Positions 45,430-54,338 of a stretch of 64,000 nucleotides of DNA are shown here, in pieces; within the stretch, counting starts at the first letter, position 1, and each line of letters begins with the position of its first letter. The translations under genes and the position numbers were made by a program. The notes beneath the pieces are model-generated. The model had not been told where the DNA came from and did no database searches. It saw only the letters and a program-made list of their open reading frames with translations. Origin of the DNA: Streptomyces sp. KL109B (GTDB lineage: Bacteria > Actinomycetota > Actinomycetes > Streptomycetales > Streptomycetaceae); assembly GCF_030766935.1 (NCBI RefSeq), contig NZ_JASERL010000008.1, forward strand, positions 186,001 to 250,000, given 5' to 3'.

Positions 45430-48400
45430 GGGCGGGTGGGCTCCTGCGGTGGTGTCTGTCGGGTGTGACTCACGGTGAGGCCGAACAGGCGGGCGTAGGC
45501 CTGGAGGCGTTCTCGTACGCCGTCTGTGTCGAGGTCCGTCTCCTCGGCGCACAGCGCGATGTGCTCCTCGGGGACGGTGCCGGTGACGGCCGGGGCCCGG
45601 CCGGTGAGCCGCTCCGTCAGCACGATCACGTCCCGCCAGTCGGGGACCAGCTCGCACTCGTCGCCTTCGGGGGCCGGCGTCGTGACGTCCAGGCCGAGGC
45701 AGGCGAAGGGGGCGTAGCGCTCGTACGTCCGCCCCAGATCCCACCCGAACCGGCCCGCCACGCGGACGAGTTCGAGGGGGCCGAGGGTGCCGGGGCCGAG
45801 GAGGCCGTGGTCGAAGGCGGCGAGGTCGAACTCGTCGGGGGTGAAGTCGGCGAGGGCGTCGGCGTCGGGGCCTTCGAAGGGGCCGGGGAGGGTGGTGCCG
45901 GTCGCGGTGGCGAGGAGGGAGAGGTGGGAGCGGGAGGCGGAGAGGGGGAGTTTGGAGTGCCGGGCGTGGGTCAGGAGACCCAGCCGGGAGAGCTCCGGCG
46001 CGGGGCTGTGCACGTACGTACTGGCGTCTCCTGGTTCGGTCAGTGCGTCGAGGTCGGTTGCCGTGACCCGCAGCCCCCGTACCGCTTCCGGTACGTCCGC
46101 CACGGTCAGGGGGAGTGCGGTTTCCAAGGCCTTCAACTTCTCTTCCACGGCGCCGAGTCGCTCGCCGAGGTGCTGTGACACGGCCATGATGTAGCAGATG
46201 TCGGCGCCGGCTTCGCCGAACCGGGCACTGAGTCTGCCCGGCTGAAAACCGGGGCCGGGGGCGGGGGCCAGGAGGCCATGGGGCGCTGCCGTCTGTCGTT
46301 CCAGGAGCGCGAGGGACGCGTCGTCCACGTCGAGCACGCCCAGGGCTCGCAGCGCCCCGACTGCCGTGTGCAGTTCGCTGCGCACCTCCTCGGCCATGTG
46401 CGCGAAGGCGCCGACCAGTTCCCACAGGGAGACGGGGGCGTCCTCGGTGCCCGCGGGCCGCAAGGCGTAGAGGCTGGAGAAGGTGCCCGGCGGGTACCAG
46501 TCGACCGCCTCGTCGGGGATCGCGGGCGTACGAACGGCCGTGAACGGCGTGGAATCGTTGACGCACTGAGCGGCATCGCCAAGAGGGCAGTGATGCCGGG
46601 CGGCGATTTCGATCAACTGCCGTACCGACAGGTCGCCTTCGTGCCAGGGCGGCTTGCGGTCCCGGCCGATGGAGAGCAGTAGCTGCTGGTCGAGCGTCGG
46701 CTGGTGTCCCTCCAGGGTCTGCGGGGTCGGTGCGGGATCCAGGGTGAAGCCCAGCGGACCGAACCTCTCCACGAGCTGCGCCACTTCGGGGACAGGTGCG
46801 AACGCCGAGGCGGACCGCCGGAGAAGGTCGACGGGGCCGATCGTTCCGGGTCTCCAGTTCGGAAACTCCTGGTACCGCACCCGCGCACGGCCGAACGTAG
46901 GGGGTGAGACGTCGAATTCATGCGCCAGGTCCATGCGATCGGAGGCCAGGAGGGTCGCCTCGCCGCGGCTGACGCGGGTGTCGCGGAGCGCGGGAGCCAG
47001 CTTCGGAGGCGACGGCAGCGCCGGATCCATGTGCCGGAGCCCCCGCAGGATCTCGCCCGCCTCGCCGAGCGTGCACTCGTGGAGCGCCGACACGACGACC
47101 AAGGGAGTGTGCGGAGCGGGCGAGTGCCTGCCCGGCTCCATGGACGCCGGGGTCATGGGCACGGGCGGAGTATGGCGCAGTGCGGACAAGTTCCGGGTCT
47201 TGTAGGCGTGGTAGAGGTTCAGCGACCGTCGCGATACCGGTACGTCATCCAGGGCGTCGAGGTCGGGCGGGTCGGGCACCTCGACGCCCGTGACGGCGTA
47301 GCGACGCAGTGCCCGCAGGGCCCGACGCGGCGACCGGCGTCCGCCGAGCGCCGACTTGAGTACGCCCTCCCACGGATGGGCCGTGTGGCCCTGGAAGAGG
47401 AGGGTGTCGAATCCGGTCGGCCGCGGGTACCCGGCGGGTACGAAGGACTCCAGGACCCGGTCCGAGTGAAGGAGGCTGGTGCGCCACCGCTTGTAGATCT
47501 CGTACTCGTGGAACCGGGCGCCGCTGGTCGGCAACTCGCCGAGGAATCCGGTCGGGAACTCGTCGATCGGCAGGCAGCCCGCCTCGCCCAGGTCCACCCG
47601 GCCGCCCGACAACCGGTTGCTGTACTTCTCCATGCGCCGGGCCGTGGTGCCCTGCGGGAAGGCGTCCAACAGCTCCACCGCCAACTGGGGCGAGGACCGG
47701 GTCAGTTCCCACAGGAAGTCGAGCGACACCTCCTTGATCCGGCCCGCGGCGGCCGGGACATGGGCGAGGATCTCCCGCATCAGCAGCTCCGCGTCGAGGC
47801 TCAGGAGCTGGTTGCGGTCCACGCTCGGCACAGGTGAGTGGCGCTCCCGCAGGTTGGCCACGAATCCGGTCACCGGTTGGAAGGGGCCGATGAACACGCC
47901 GTCCAGGAGGAGCTGCCCGTCCCCCTGCACCAGCCACGCGTCGGCCTGCCCCTCCTCGCCGAGCGGGACCGGGGTGCCGTCGATCCCGGCCTCGGGAGGC
48001 ACCGTGAGGCGGCCCGGCTCCCAGGAGACCTTGCGGATCACTTCGCCGCTTCCGCTCATCTCCCGCGCCGTCACCTCGTGATCGGTGACCCAGAGCTGTT
48101 TGCTCAGGGCCACCGCGAGCGAGGGGGCCGGTTCGCCCTCCGGAGTCTCCGCCAGATAAAGCCGAACCCGCGTCCCCCCGTTCTCGGGCACCTCCGCGTC
48201 CCGGGTGGAGTTGATCCGCAACAGGCCCGACCCCGACCGGATGTCCACCCGCAGCGCCACCGACCCGTCGGCCCGCCCTGACGAGTCCACAGGACGGGTC
48301 CACACCACGACCTCGTCCGCCAGCATGAAGTAACTGAACACACCGATGCCGAAACGGGAATTGAAGGGCTGGACGGTGAGCCCCGCCCGGCGCCACTCGC

Positions 48401-50693
48401 GGCGCTCCTGGACGAACTCGGGGTCCTGCTCGTAGCGCTTGCCCGCGCGGGCGAACATGGACGTCAGGCGGGAGCGCGTCATGCCGCTGCCGTTGTCGAG
48501 GCACTCGATGTACGGCCGGTTGCCGTCCCAGCCCTGAGTGAAGGTGATCTCGCCGCTCCACGGAGCGCGGGTGCGGCCGTAGCGGCGCCGCATGTCCCGG
48601 TAGCGGCAGGCGTCGAGGGCGTTCTGGTACAGCTCGCGCACCGCCAGCATGCGGTCGCCGTACAGCTGCTTACCCATGAGCAGCGGGCGTATCTCGTCCT
48701 CGGCGAGCCGGAAGCGTTCCAGCGGGGCCTTGTAGCGGCCGGGCAGCGGGCGGAGCTCTGCCGTGGTCACACGGTCGGGGAGGCCGCGCAGCAGCGGTGG
48801 TGGCCCAGGGGAGTCGTCCGCGCACGCGCGCACCGCCGTGTCGGCCGCGCCCACCACCTCCTCCAAGGCGGCGTGCAACGCGGGGTGCGGGCAGCGCAGC
48901 CGTACCGCGATGCCGTGCCCGCCCGCAGTGCGGCCGTCCGCGTCGTCGTAGTCGAGAGCGGCGAGGGCCGCGATCACCTCGTCGGCGCGGAGCGGTTCGT
49001 GGGCGCCGAGGTGGTCGACGACGACGCTCGGGAGGCGGCGCGGATCGGCGGCCAACATCGCTGCTGTCCACAGGAGTTGGGCCAGGTGACGGGCGCGCCA
49101 CTGGTTGCCGCGCACCGGCCTGGCCTCGATCCACTCCTCGCTGTGCCGCGCGTCGCTCAGGCGCGGCCCGCGCGCGGGCCGCACGGTGAGGTGCGCGAGG
49201 ACTTGGCGTACCTGGCTGTCGATCTCCTGCCGCTCCTCCGACGAGCGGCGGGGGCCGGGCAGTGGCTGCTCCGCGGCGGCCTCGACGGCGTCCACCACCA
49301 GGGAGATCACCTCGTCCACGGCCCCGTATCCGCCCGGCGTCCACAGGTCGTCCCAGTCGGCGATGAAACGGTGGCGCAGCCAGTGGTCGGCGGCCGTGGC
49401 CGCCTGGTCGAGGCCGCGCCCGCGCAGCGTCTCTGTCGTACGGACGACGAGGGAGTGGGCCCGGCAGACATCGCGTGCGGCGTCCCGGACGAGCTCCCCG
49501 TGATCGTCGGGAGCGCCTTCGTCGGGCTCGCGCGGGCCCGGATCGAACTTCTCCGGCAGGAGCCGGCGCAGCTCGTCCAGGGCGATCGTCACGATGCCCT
49601 CATGGACGACCGCGCCCGCCAGGAGCGCAGCCGTCTCGGCGGGGGAGAGCCGTTCGTCACCCCGCAGTCGGGCGCGCGAGACCAGCTCGGCGAGGCGCGC
49701 CTCCACCCGCTGCGGGTACAGCGGATCCGCCCACGGGTCGTCCCGGTGCGCGCGGGCCTGGGAACTGCTCTCCACGACGCAGTGCACCAGCTCCGTCAGC
49801 CGCTCCTTGACCCGCTCGTGCGTCTCGGGGCTGCCCGACGTGTGCTGCCACAGGCCGGACTCGCGCACGGTGCGGGACCAGGCGAGGGACTGCTCGGCCC
49901 CCTCGCACACCACGGGATCCCGGTGCTCGCCGCCCTGCGCGGGCACCGGCAGCAGCTTGCCCACGGTGGGCGCGGGCAGCTGCGGGTGACGTTCCGCCAG
50001 CCGGATCAACTCGCTCTGGGCGTAGTCGGCGACGGCACGGAACGTGGTCGGCGGATTGACCCGCGACAGCGCCGCCATGAGGGCCCGCGCGAACAGGCTG
50101 CCCGTCTCCGGACTCGCGTAGGAACGCTGCCCCGGACCGCAGCTGTAGAGCCAGTACGCGTCGTGCGGCTCACTCCACGCGCCGTCGGGGTCGTCCGCGT
50201 TCAGGGCGTCGTCGCCGTCGCGGCAGATGTCGAGGCAGACGACCGCCGTGACGCCCTGGGGGAGCGCGGACAGCAGCTCGGACGGGTCGGCGCGCAGCAG
50301 CGTGCGCGGCAGCAGGGACGGGGGCCGGTCCTGCGTGGCGCGGGGCGCGGGCTGGCTGTCCTGGAGGACCAGATGGTCACGGCCGTTGACGGTGACGCCG
50401 TGCCCGGTGAAGTACAGCAGCGCGGTGTCGCCGGGCCCGCACGCCGTGAGGAAGCGCGTGATCTCGGCGATGACCGGGCTGACCCCGGCGCCCTCGTACA
50501 GCGTCTTCGTCTCGTAGTCGGACTGCTCAAGCGCGGTGGCGAGCATCGCGACGTCCTGTGCGACGCAGTCCAACGGTCGGTAGATGTCCGCGAGTTCGGG
50601 ATCCTGCGCCAGGTACGGGGTGTTCTGTACGCCGATCAGCAGCGCCCGTCGCCGTCCGCCGCCACCCTGCTCGCCGCCCGGTTCGCCCGCCAC
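45426..50693 (-). CDS. Caspase-like protease + HSP90-like ATPase + wHTH repeat protein
   Basis: A 1755-residue multidomain protein. Residues 15-250 are a caspase-like peptidase: His98 in ALLYFTGHGV and Cys157 in CLDICRDG form the dyad. About 650-1000 is an HSP90-type GHKL ATPase: ELYQNALDACRYRD (686-699, Asn/Mg site), LDNGSGM (731-737) and RFGIGVFSYFML (779-790). The C-terminal third has repeated winged-helix-like units, e.g. RPGTIGPVDLLRRSASAF and GPGTLGPLELVRVAGRFG. The GTG start has GGGAGG 7 bases upstream. Actinobacterial conflict or stress-signalling systems use such caspase and HSP90-like pairings; the trigger and the cleavage target are unknown. Confidence 0.88.
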   Translation of the reverse strand: MAGEPGGEQGGGGRRRALLIGVQNTPYLAQDPELADIYRPLDCVAQDVAMLATALEQSDYETKTLYEGAGVSPVIAEITRFLTACGPGDTALLYFTGHGVTVNGRDHLVLQDSQPAPRATQDRPPSLLPRTLLRADPSELLSALPQGVTAVVCLDICRDGDDALNADDPDGAWSEPHDAYWLYSCGPGQRSYASPETGSLFARALMAALSRVNPPTTFRAVADYAQSELIRLAERHPQLPAPTVGKLLPVPAQGGEHRDPVVCEGAEQSLAWSRTVRESGLWQHTSGSPETHERVKERLTELVHCVVESSSQARAHRDDPWADPLYPQRVEARLAELVSRARLRGDERLSPAETAALLAGAVVHEGIVTIALDELRRLLPEKFDPGPREPDEGAPDDHGELVRDAARDVCRAHSLVVRTTETLRGRGLDQAATAADHWLRHRFIADWDDLWTPGGYGAVDEVISLVVDAVEAAAEQPLPGPRRSSEERQEIDSQVRQVLAHLTVRPARGPRLSDARHSEEWIEARPVRGNQWRARHLAQLLWTAAMLAADPRRLPSVVVDHLGAHEPLRADEVIAALAALDYDDADGRTAGGHGIAVRLRCPHPALHAALEEVVGAADTAVRACADDSPGPPPLLRGLPDRVTTAELRPLPGRYKAPLERFRLAEDEIRPLLMGKQLYGDRMLAVRELYQNALDACRYRDMRRRYGRTRAPWSGEITFTQGWDGNRPYIECLDNGSGMTRSRLTSMFARAGKRYEQDPEFVQERREWRRAGLTVQPFNSRFGIGVFSYFMLADEVVVWTRPVDSSGRADGSVALRVDIRSGSGLLRINSTRDAEVPENGGTRVRLYLAETPEGEPAPSLAVALSKQLWVTDHEVTAREMSGSGEVIRKVSWEPGRLTVPPEAGIDGTPVPLGEEGQADAWLVQGDGQLLLDGVFIGPFQPVTGFVANLRERHSPVPSVDRNQLLSLDAELLMREILAHVPAAAGRIKEVSLDFLWELTRSSPQLAVELLDAFPQGTTARRMEKYSNRLSGGRVDLGEAGCLPIDEFPTGFLGELPTSGARFHEYEIYKRWRTSLLHSDRVLESFVPAGYPRPTGFDTLLFQGHTAHPWEGVLKSALGGRRSPRRALRALRRYAVTGVEVPDPPDLDALDDVPVSRRSLNLYHAYKTRNLSALRHTPPVPMTPASMEPGRHSPAPHTPLVVVSALHECTLGEAGEILRGLRHMDPALPSPPKLAPALRDTRVSRGEATLLASDRMDLAHEFDVSPPTFGRARVRYQEFPNWRPGTIGPVDLLRRSASAFAPVPEVAQLVERFGPLGFTLDPAPTPQTLEGHQPTLDQQLLLSIGRDRKPPWHEGDLSVRQLIEIAARHHCPLGDAAQCVNDSTPFTAVRTPAIPDEAVDWYPPGTFSSLYALRPAGTEDAPVSLWELVGAFAHMAEEVRSELHTAVGALRALGVLDVDDASLALLERQTAAPHGLLAPAPGPGFQPGRLSARFGEAGADICYIMAVSQHLGERLGAVEEKLKALETALPLTVADVPEAVRGLRVTATDLDALTEPGDASTYVHSPAPELSRLGLLTHARHSKLPLSASRSHLSLLATATGTTLPGPFEGPDADALADFTPDEFDLAAFDHGLLGPGTLGPLELVRVAGRFGWDLGRTYERYAPFACLGLDVTTPAPEGDECELVPDWRDVIVLTERLTGRAPAVTGTVPEEHIALCAEETDLDTDGVRERLQAYARLFGLTVSHTRQTPPQEPTRP

Positions 50694-50814
50694 GCACTGC
50701 CTCCCGGTCGTCGCCGTGGTCGCTCTTCGTCGCTCCGGCTTCGCATTGTCCCCGAAGTGTTTGACGACATCACGGAGTTGGGTGCAGTGCTTCCCGCATC
50801 TCCGTGGAGGACTG

Positions 50815-50997
50815 GTGAGCGACGAAACGCAGGCACGTCTCGAACGGGAGCTGGGAGCGCAATCGCCGGACGCATTGCGTGCGTTGGGGGGCGAGGTCGG
50901 TGTCCTGGCGGATGCACTGGCGGGAGAGCCGGGCCTCGGGGCTGTGCCCGCCGCCGAGGGCGCCGCCTGCGCGAGCAGGGCGGCGCCGCGCTCTTAG
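50815..50997 (+). CDS. Small protein divergent from the caspase gene
   Basis: A 60-codon frame begins VSDETQARLERELGAQSPDA with GGAGG 5 bases before GTG, a good start signal, and stays helical through LRALGGEVGVLADALAGEPG before a low-complexity Ala/Arg end. It is divergent from the caspase-HSP90 gene by 121 bp. It may be a partner or regulator of that gene, or the 5' remnant of a longer gene. TTGACG at 50761 could be its -35 box. Confidence 0.5.
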   Translation: MSDETQARLERELGAQSPDALRALGGEVGVLADALAGEPGLGAVPAAEGAACASRAAPRS

Positions 50998-51049
50998 GCC
51001 GGCGTGCCCGACATGCTCGACCGCACCACTTGTGTCGCGTGGGCGGGTG

Positions 51050-51256
51050 TCAGCGGTGGGTGTGCGCCTTGCGGCTCAGCGCGTTGGCTTCGGCGACGCG
51101 GGCGCTGAGGGTGTCCGCGTCCTGTTTCGGAGCGGCGCCTCTCGTGATCACGGCTGCGAGTTCGTGGGCGACGGGTGCGGAGCAGACGCCGAGGTGGACG
51201 AGGGCGTCGCGGGCTTCGGTGGCCTCTTGGGTCTTCTTCATGGGGCGTGTGCGCAT
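51050..51256 (-). CDS. Small hypothetical protein
   Basis: A 68-residue frame: MRTRPMKKTQEATEARDALV, then HLGVCSAPVAHELAAVITRG, then a polar Ala/Lys-rich end. There is an alternative ATG five codons in (51241). GAGAG lies close upstream of the first ATG. Single-domain helical; no family recognised. It is divergent from the decayed XRE regulator by 199 bp. Confidence 0.5.
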   Translation of the reverse strand: MRTRPMKKTQEATEARDALVHLGVCSAPVAHELAAVITRGAAPKQDADTLSARVAEANALSRKAHTHR

Positions 51257-51313
51257 GCTCTCGGGATGTTTCCGCGTAATTCTTGATTTCTCAGGCTATG
51301 TCGTAGCCGCCCA

Positions 51314-51328
51314 ACTACTTTGTGTAGT
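51314..51328. promoter_or_regulatory. ACTAC-TTTGT-GTAGT inverted repeat, candidate XRE operator
   Basis: A perfect 5-5-5 palindrome between the small hypothetical gene and the decayed XRE gene, where an autoregulatory operator would be expected. Inference only. Confidence 0.4.
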
Positions 51329-51455
51329 GCGGGTGTTGCGTTACGAGGATGTCCGAGGGGTGGGCCGCCGACGCCGGTTACCGGCGGTTCCTCCCTGGCG
51401 CGGGGAGTTCGTTCCACAAATTCCACAAGCCACGAGCCACAAGGAGGTGGCGGAC

Positions 51456-52090
51456 GTGCCTCAACGTCGAGTGGTCACGGTTCGCAGTCGCACGCCGCGC
51501 GAGCGGTTCGCCGAAGAGGCCCATTCGTTGCGGACTCAGCGCGGGCTGAGGCGATCAGCCTGTGGCACTTCGGGGTGAGCGTGATGCACGGTCTGCTGCA
51601 AACGCCGGGATATGCAAGGGAGTTGCTTGCCGCCGGTGGGCATCGCGGGGAGGAGCTGGAGAAGCAGGTCAAGGCCCGCATCGGACGCCGGGAGCTGATC
51701 GAGGGTGAGGACGCGCCGCCGTTCCGGTCGATCGTGTCGGAGGCGGTGCTGCGCACCGAGCTGAGGGACAAGGCGGAGTGGAAGGAGCAGTTGCGGCACT
51801 TGGCCGAGGTGGCCGAGTGGTCGAACGTGACGCTGCAAGTGCTGCCGTTCAGTGCTGGGTTGCACGGCCTGAACAGCACTGACGTGATGTTCCTGCGGCT
51901 CCCTGATGGGCGTACCGTCGCATACGTCGAGAACGCGTACGAGGGTGAACTCATCGAGAAGAACGTGGCAGTTGAGCGGTTGCAACGTGCTTACGATGCA
52001 CTGCGCGACCTGGCGCTGTCTGCGGCCGAGTCGAGGAAGCTCATCCTGCGCATGTTGGAGGAAGAAGAACCGTGCGATCCATCGACCTGA
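51456..52090 (+). pseudogene. XRE/Scr1-type regulator (DUF5753) with the HTH region deleted
   Basis: AAGGAGG lies 9 bases before GTG 51456, and the frame reads VPQRRVVTVRSRTPRERFAE then EAHSLRTQRGLR before leaving frame and stopping at 51578. From about 51545 a second frame picks up AEAISLWHFGVSVMHGLLQT and a full DUF5753 domain (SIVSEAVLRTELRDKAEWKE, VTLQVLPFSAGLHGLNSTDV) to 52090. Relative to the usual Scr1-type regulators the helix-turn-helix segment between these parts is missing and the frame is shifted. An internal deletion is the simplest reading. The neighbouring DUF397 gene remains intact. Confidence 0.75.
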
Positions 52091-52365
52091 GCGCCCTCGC
52101 GTGGCGCAAGAGTTCCTACAGCAACTCGGACGGCGGCGCGTGCGTCGAGGTCTCCGACGACCTCCTGTCGCTCGGCGCGTCGCCGTGGCGCAAGAGTTCG
52201 TACAGCAACTCGGACGGCGGCGAGTGCGTCGAGGTTCGCGACGGCCTCGACGCCGTCGTTCCCGTTCGCGACAGCAAGGACCCCGGTGGCCCGGTACTCA
52301 CCTTCGCCGCCACGGAATGGTCGTCCTTCGTCTCCGCCCTCAAGGGTGGCCGCCTGGGGCGGTAG
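52072..52365 (+). CDS. Tandem DUF397 protein
   Basis: A 97-residue protein with two DUF397 units: WRKSSYSNSDGGACVEV and, 28 residues later, WRKSSYSNSDGGECVEV, then the usual ending VPVRDSKDPGGPVLTF and EWSSFVSALKGG. DUF397 proteins are the small toxin-like or partner proteins paired with Scr1/XRE regulators in Streptomyces. It starts at GTG 52072, overlapping the 3' end of the decayed regulator by 19 bases. The first unit is cut short, consistent with an internal duplication. Confidence 0.9.
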   Translation: MRSIDLSALAWRKSSYSNSDGGACVEVSDDLLSLGASPWRKSSYSNSDGGECVEVRDGLDAVVPVRDSKDPGGPVLTFAATEWSSFVSALKGGRLGR

Positions 52366-52368
52366 CGT
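52363..52368 (+). promoter_or_regulatory. -10 box (TAGCGT) of the HutD-like gene
   Basis: TAGCGT, eight bases before ATG 52377, overlaps the DUF397 stop codon. It is the third example in this window of the TAGCGT / near-leaderless arrangement (also lgt and luxR). Confidence 0.5.
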
Positions 52369-52376
52369 CGGCGTTT

Positions 52377-52949
52377 ATGAACGATCCCGCGCGCCACGTG
52401 CCGTCCGCCGTACGTTTCCTGCCCGCCGCCGACCGTGCCGCCGTCGCCTGGAAGAACGGTGGGGGTGTCACGCGGGAGGTGGCGGGGTTCCCGGGCGGTG
52501 CGGGGATGGCGGACTTCTCGTGGCGGGTGAGTCTGGCGGAGGTGGGGGCCGACGGGCCGTTCTCCGCGTTTCCCGAGGTCGACCGGACGCTCACGATGGT
52601 CGAGGGGGACGGGATGCGGTTGACCGTGGGTGGCCGTGACGTGGTCGTCGACACCCCGTACGTGCCACGGGACTTCCCCGGCGACGTCCCCACGGACTGC
52701 CGCCTACTCGGCGCCCCCGTCGTCAACTTCAACGTCATGTGGCGCCGCGGCGCGGTGTCGGCTCCGCCGTCCGTGACTGTGCTGCGAGGCCGGATCCGTC
52801 TGCCCGGCACCGCGTTGCTCGTGGCGCTCGGCGCGGAGGGGGCGGAGGTCGCGGGTCGGGAATTGGGCCACTATGACGCGGTGTCCCTGGCCGGGGGCGA
52901 CGTGGACGTGTGGGCGCGGGGGCCCGTGGGTGTGGTCACCGGCCTTTAG
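52377..52949 (+). CDS. HutD/Ves family cupin-like protein
   Basis: A 190-residue protein of the HutD family: RAAVAWKNGGGVTREVAGFP is the signature, followed by FSWRVSLAEVGADGPFSAFP and a beta-rich core ending in YDAVSLAGGDVDVWARGPV. HutD proteins accompany histidine utilisation genes and are proposed regulators that bind formylglutamate or urocanate-related ligands; no hut genes are visible here. The start is ATG 52377, leaderless. Confidence 0.85.
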   Translation: MNDPARHVPSAVRFLPAADRAAVAWKNGGGVTREVAGFPGGAGMADFSWRVSLAEVGADGPFSAFPEVDRTLTMVEGDGMRLTVGGRDVVVDTPYVPRDFPGDVPTDCRLLGAPVVNFNVMWRRGAVSAPPSVTVLRGRIRLPGTALLVALGAEGAEVAGRELGHYDAVSLAGGDVDVWARGPVGVVTGL

Positions 52950-53393
52950 CCGAACCGGCGTTACGGCCACGGGGCTCTGCCCCGGACCCCGCTGCTCAAG
53001 CGGACGCTGTTGGCGAATCCGATTTCAGGGCGCAGGACAGGTGGTGTGCCCGTGGGAATGTCGCAGACAAGCGTATGACTGCGACATTCTCACGAGCAGG
53101 CACCCGCCTCGGGCGGCAGGGCGGACAAGGCGGCCCTCGGTGCGGCGCACATGGCCGCCCGGTCCTGACCGAGTACGGGTCAGTTGGTCGCTTCGTCGAA
53201 ACGCCAGTCGGCATTCCGGCCGGGGCGCTGCGAGGTCACCCGCGGGCAGCAGCCGGTCCGATGGGGCGGTGGCGCGCGTGATGATGTACGGGGTGGTGTC
53301 GGTCAAGTCCTTGACCGTGGGGGCGTCGAACCTGCTTCGCGGACCTCATATGACACGACTTGCCCTGATTCTGGATCGCGGCCTGACCCCGGG
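52950..53393. other. 444-bp gap without a recognised gene
   Basis: It contains a truncated dispersed repeat (about 52965-53000, GGGGCTCTGCCCCGGACCCC then GCTGCTCAAG) and a long imperfect inverted repeat (53051-53094). A 93-codon frame on the minus strand at 53025-53306 starts plausibly from TTG but has no codon bias or family match that I can see. The DNA may be a degraded insertion. Confidence 0.5.
53051..53094. repeat. 16-bp inverted repeat with 12-base loop
   Basis: Arms CGTGGGAATGTCGCAG (53051-53066) and CTGCGACATTCTCACG (53079-53094) pair at 15 of 16 positions. The composition is less GC-rich than the surroundings. It could be a terminator, an operator or one end of a lost mobile element. 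Confidence 0.65.
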
Positions 53394-54338
53394 CTACCCG
53401 CCCACCACCCGCCCCCGCCACACCCCAGGCGCCCCCCACGCATCCCGCAATGGTCGTGCCTTCCTCAACCACAACGACAGGTCCAACTCCTCCGTATAGC
53501 CCACCGCACCGTGCAACTGGAGCGCTGCCCGCGCCGCCGCGTACGCCGCCTCGCCGGAGGCGACCTTCGCCGCCGCGACATCCGAAGACGTCATCGTCAG
53601 CGCCGCCCCGAACAGCAACGGACGCGCGAACTCAAGGCCCACCAGCGCGTCCGCGAGCCGGTGCTTCACCGCCTGGAAGGAGCCGACCGGGACGCCGAAC
53701 TGTTTACGCTGGCGTACGTAGTCGACCGTGCGGCGCAGCAGTTCCAGCCCGACGCCGAGCGATTGCGCCGCCGTCAGGAACGCCGCCATGTCCACGGCCT
53801 CCCGGACCTTGGCGCCGCGTGCCACGACCTCCCCGCCCTCGGCGGGCAGGAAAAGGCGGCGTGCCGGGTCCGCCGACTCACGCAACGGGCCGTGCCCAGC
53901 GGCGACACGTATCTCCTCGCCGTCCATCAGGAACACCGCGTCCGCCGCGTCCGCGTCCAGCGCATACGACCCCGACGGCGCCAGCGTCACCAGCACCTCG
54001 CCCGCCGCGATCCTCGGCAGCCACTCCTTCCCGGCCTCCGAACCGTCCAGCGCCGTCGCCACCGCCGCCGTCTCGACCACCGGCCCTGGCACCGCGTGCC
54101 GCCCCAACTCCACGTACGACACCGCCAGTTCCACCGGCAGCGGGCCAAGCCCCTCGTACGCCTCCGACACCGAAAGCCCGAACACCCCGGCCTCCGCGAG
54201 CCGACCCCACAGCGCCCGCCCGGGGCCCGCGTCGCCACCCGCCCACGCGCGTATCGCCGACGGCGTGTCCGCCGCGCCCAGCATCCGGTCGAGCGTGCGG
54301 CCGAACTCGGCCTGCTCCGCGTCCAGGAGGAACCTCAT
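53394..54338 (-). CDS. Acyl-CoA dehydrogenase, short subunit
   Basis: A 314-residue acyl-CoA dehydrogenase family protein, shorter than the usual 380, as in the small subunits of heteromeric alpha2beta2 steroid-type enzymes. MRFLLDAEQAEFGRTLDRML starts the helical N-domain; QSLGVGLELLRRTVDYVRQR and KQFGVPVGSFQAVKHRLADA form the C-domain, ending HGAVGYTEELDLSLWLRKAR. It overlaps the 379-residue dehydrogenase by one base (TGATG), so the two probably form one complex acting on a CoA-linked side chain or ring fragment. Confidence 0.9.
   Translation of the reverse strand: MRFLLDAEQAEFGRTLDRMLGAADTPSAIRAWAGGDAGPGRALWGRLAEAGVFGLSVSEAYEGLGPLPVELAVSYVELGRHAVPGPVVETAAVATALDGSEAGKEWLPRIAAGEVLVTLAPSGSYALDADAADAVFLMDGEEIRVAAGHGPLRESADPARRLFLPAEGGEVVARGAKVREAVDMAAFLTAAQSLGVGLELLRRTVDYVRQRKQFGVPVGSFQAVKHRLADALVGLEFARPLLFGAALTMTSSDVAAAKVASGEAAYAAARAALQLHGAVGYTEELDLSLWLRKARPLRDAWGAPGVWRGRVVGG

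Noticed and set aside
45426..50693. Treating the large protein as a plain HSP90 chaperone
   Set aside because: It lacks the HSP90 middle and C-terminal domains and has a caspase domain in front, so a chaperone call would mislead.
53025..53306. A 93-codon minus-strand frame starting TTG in the gap before the acyl-CoA dehydrogenase genes
   Set aside because: The first residues look natural, but there is no ribosome binding site and no family resemblance, and it contains the long inverted repeat; too weak to call a gene.
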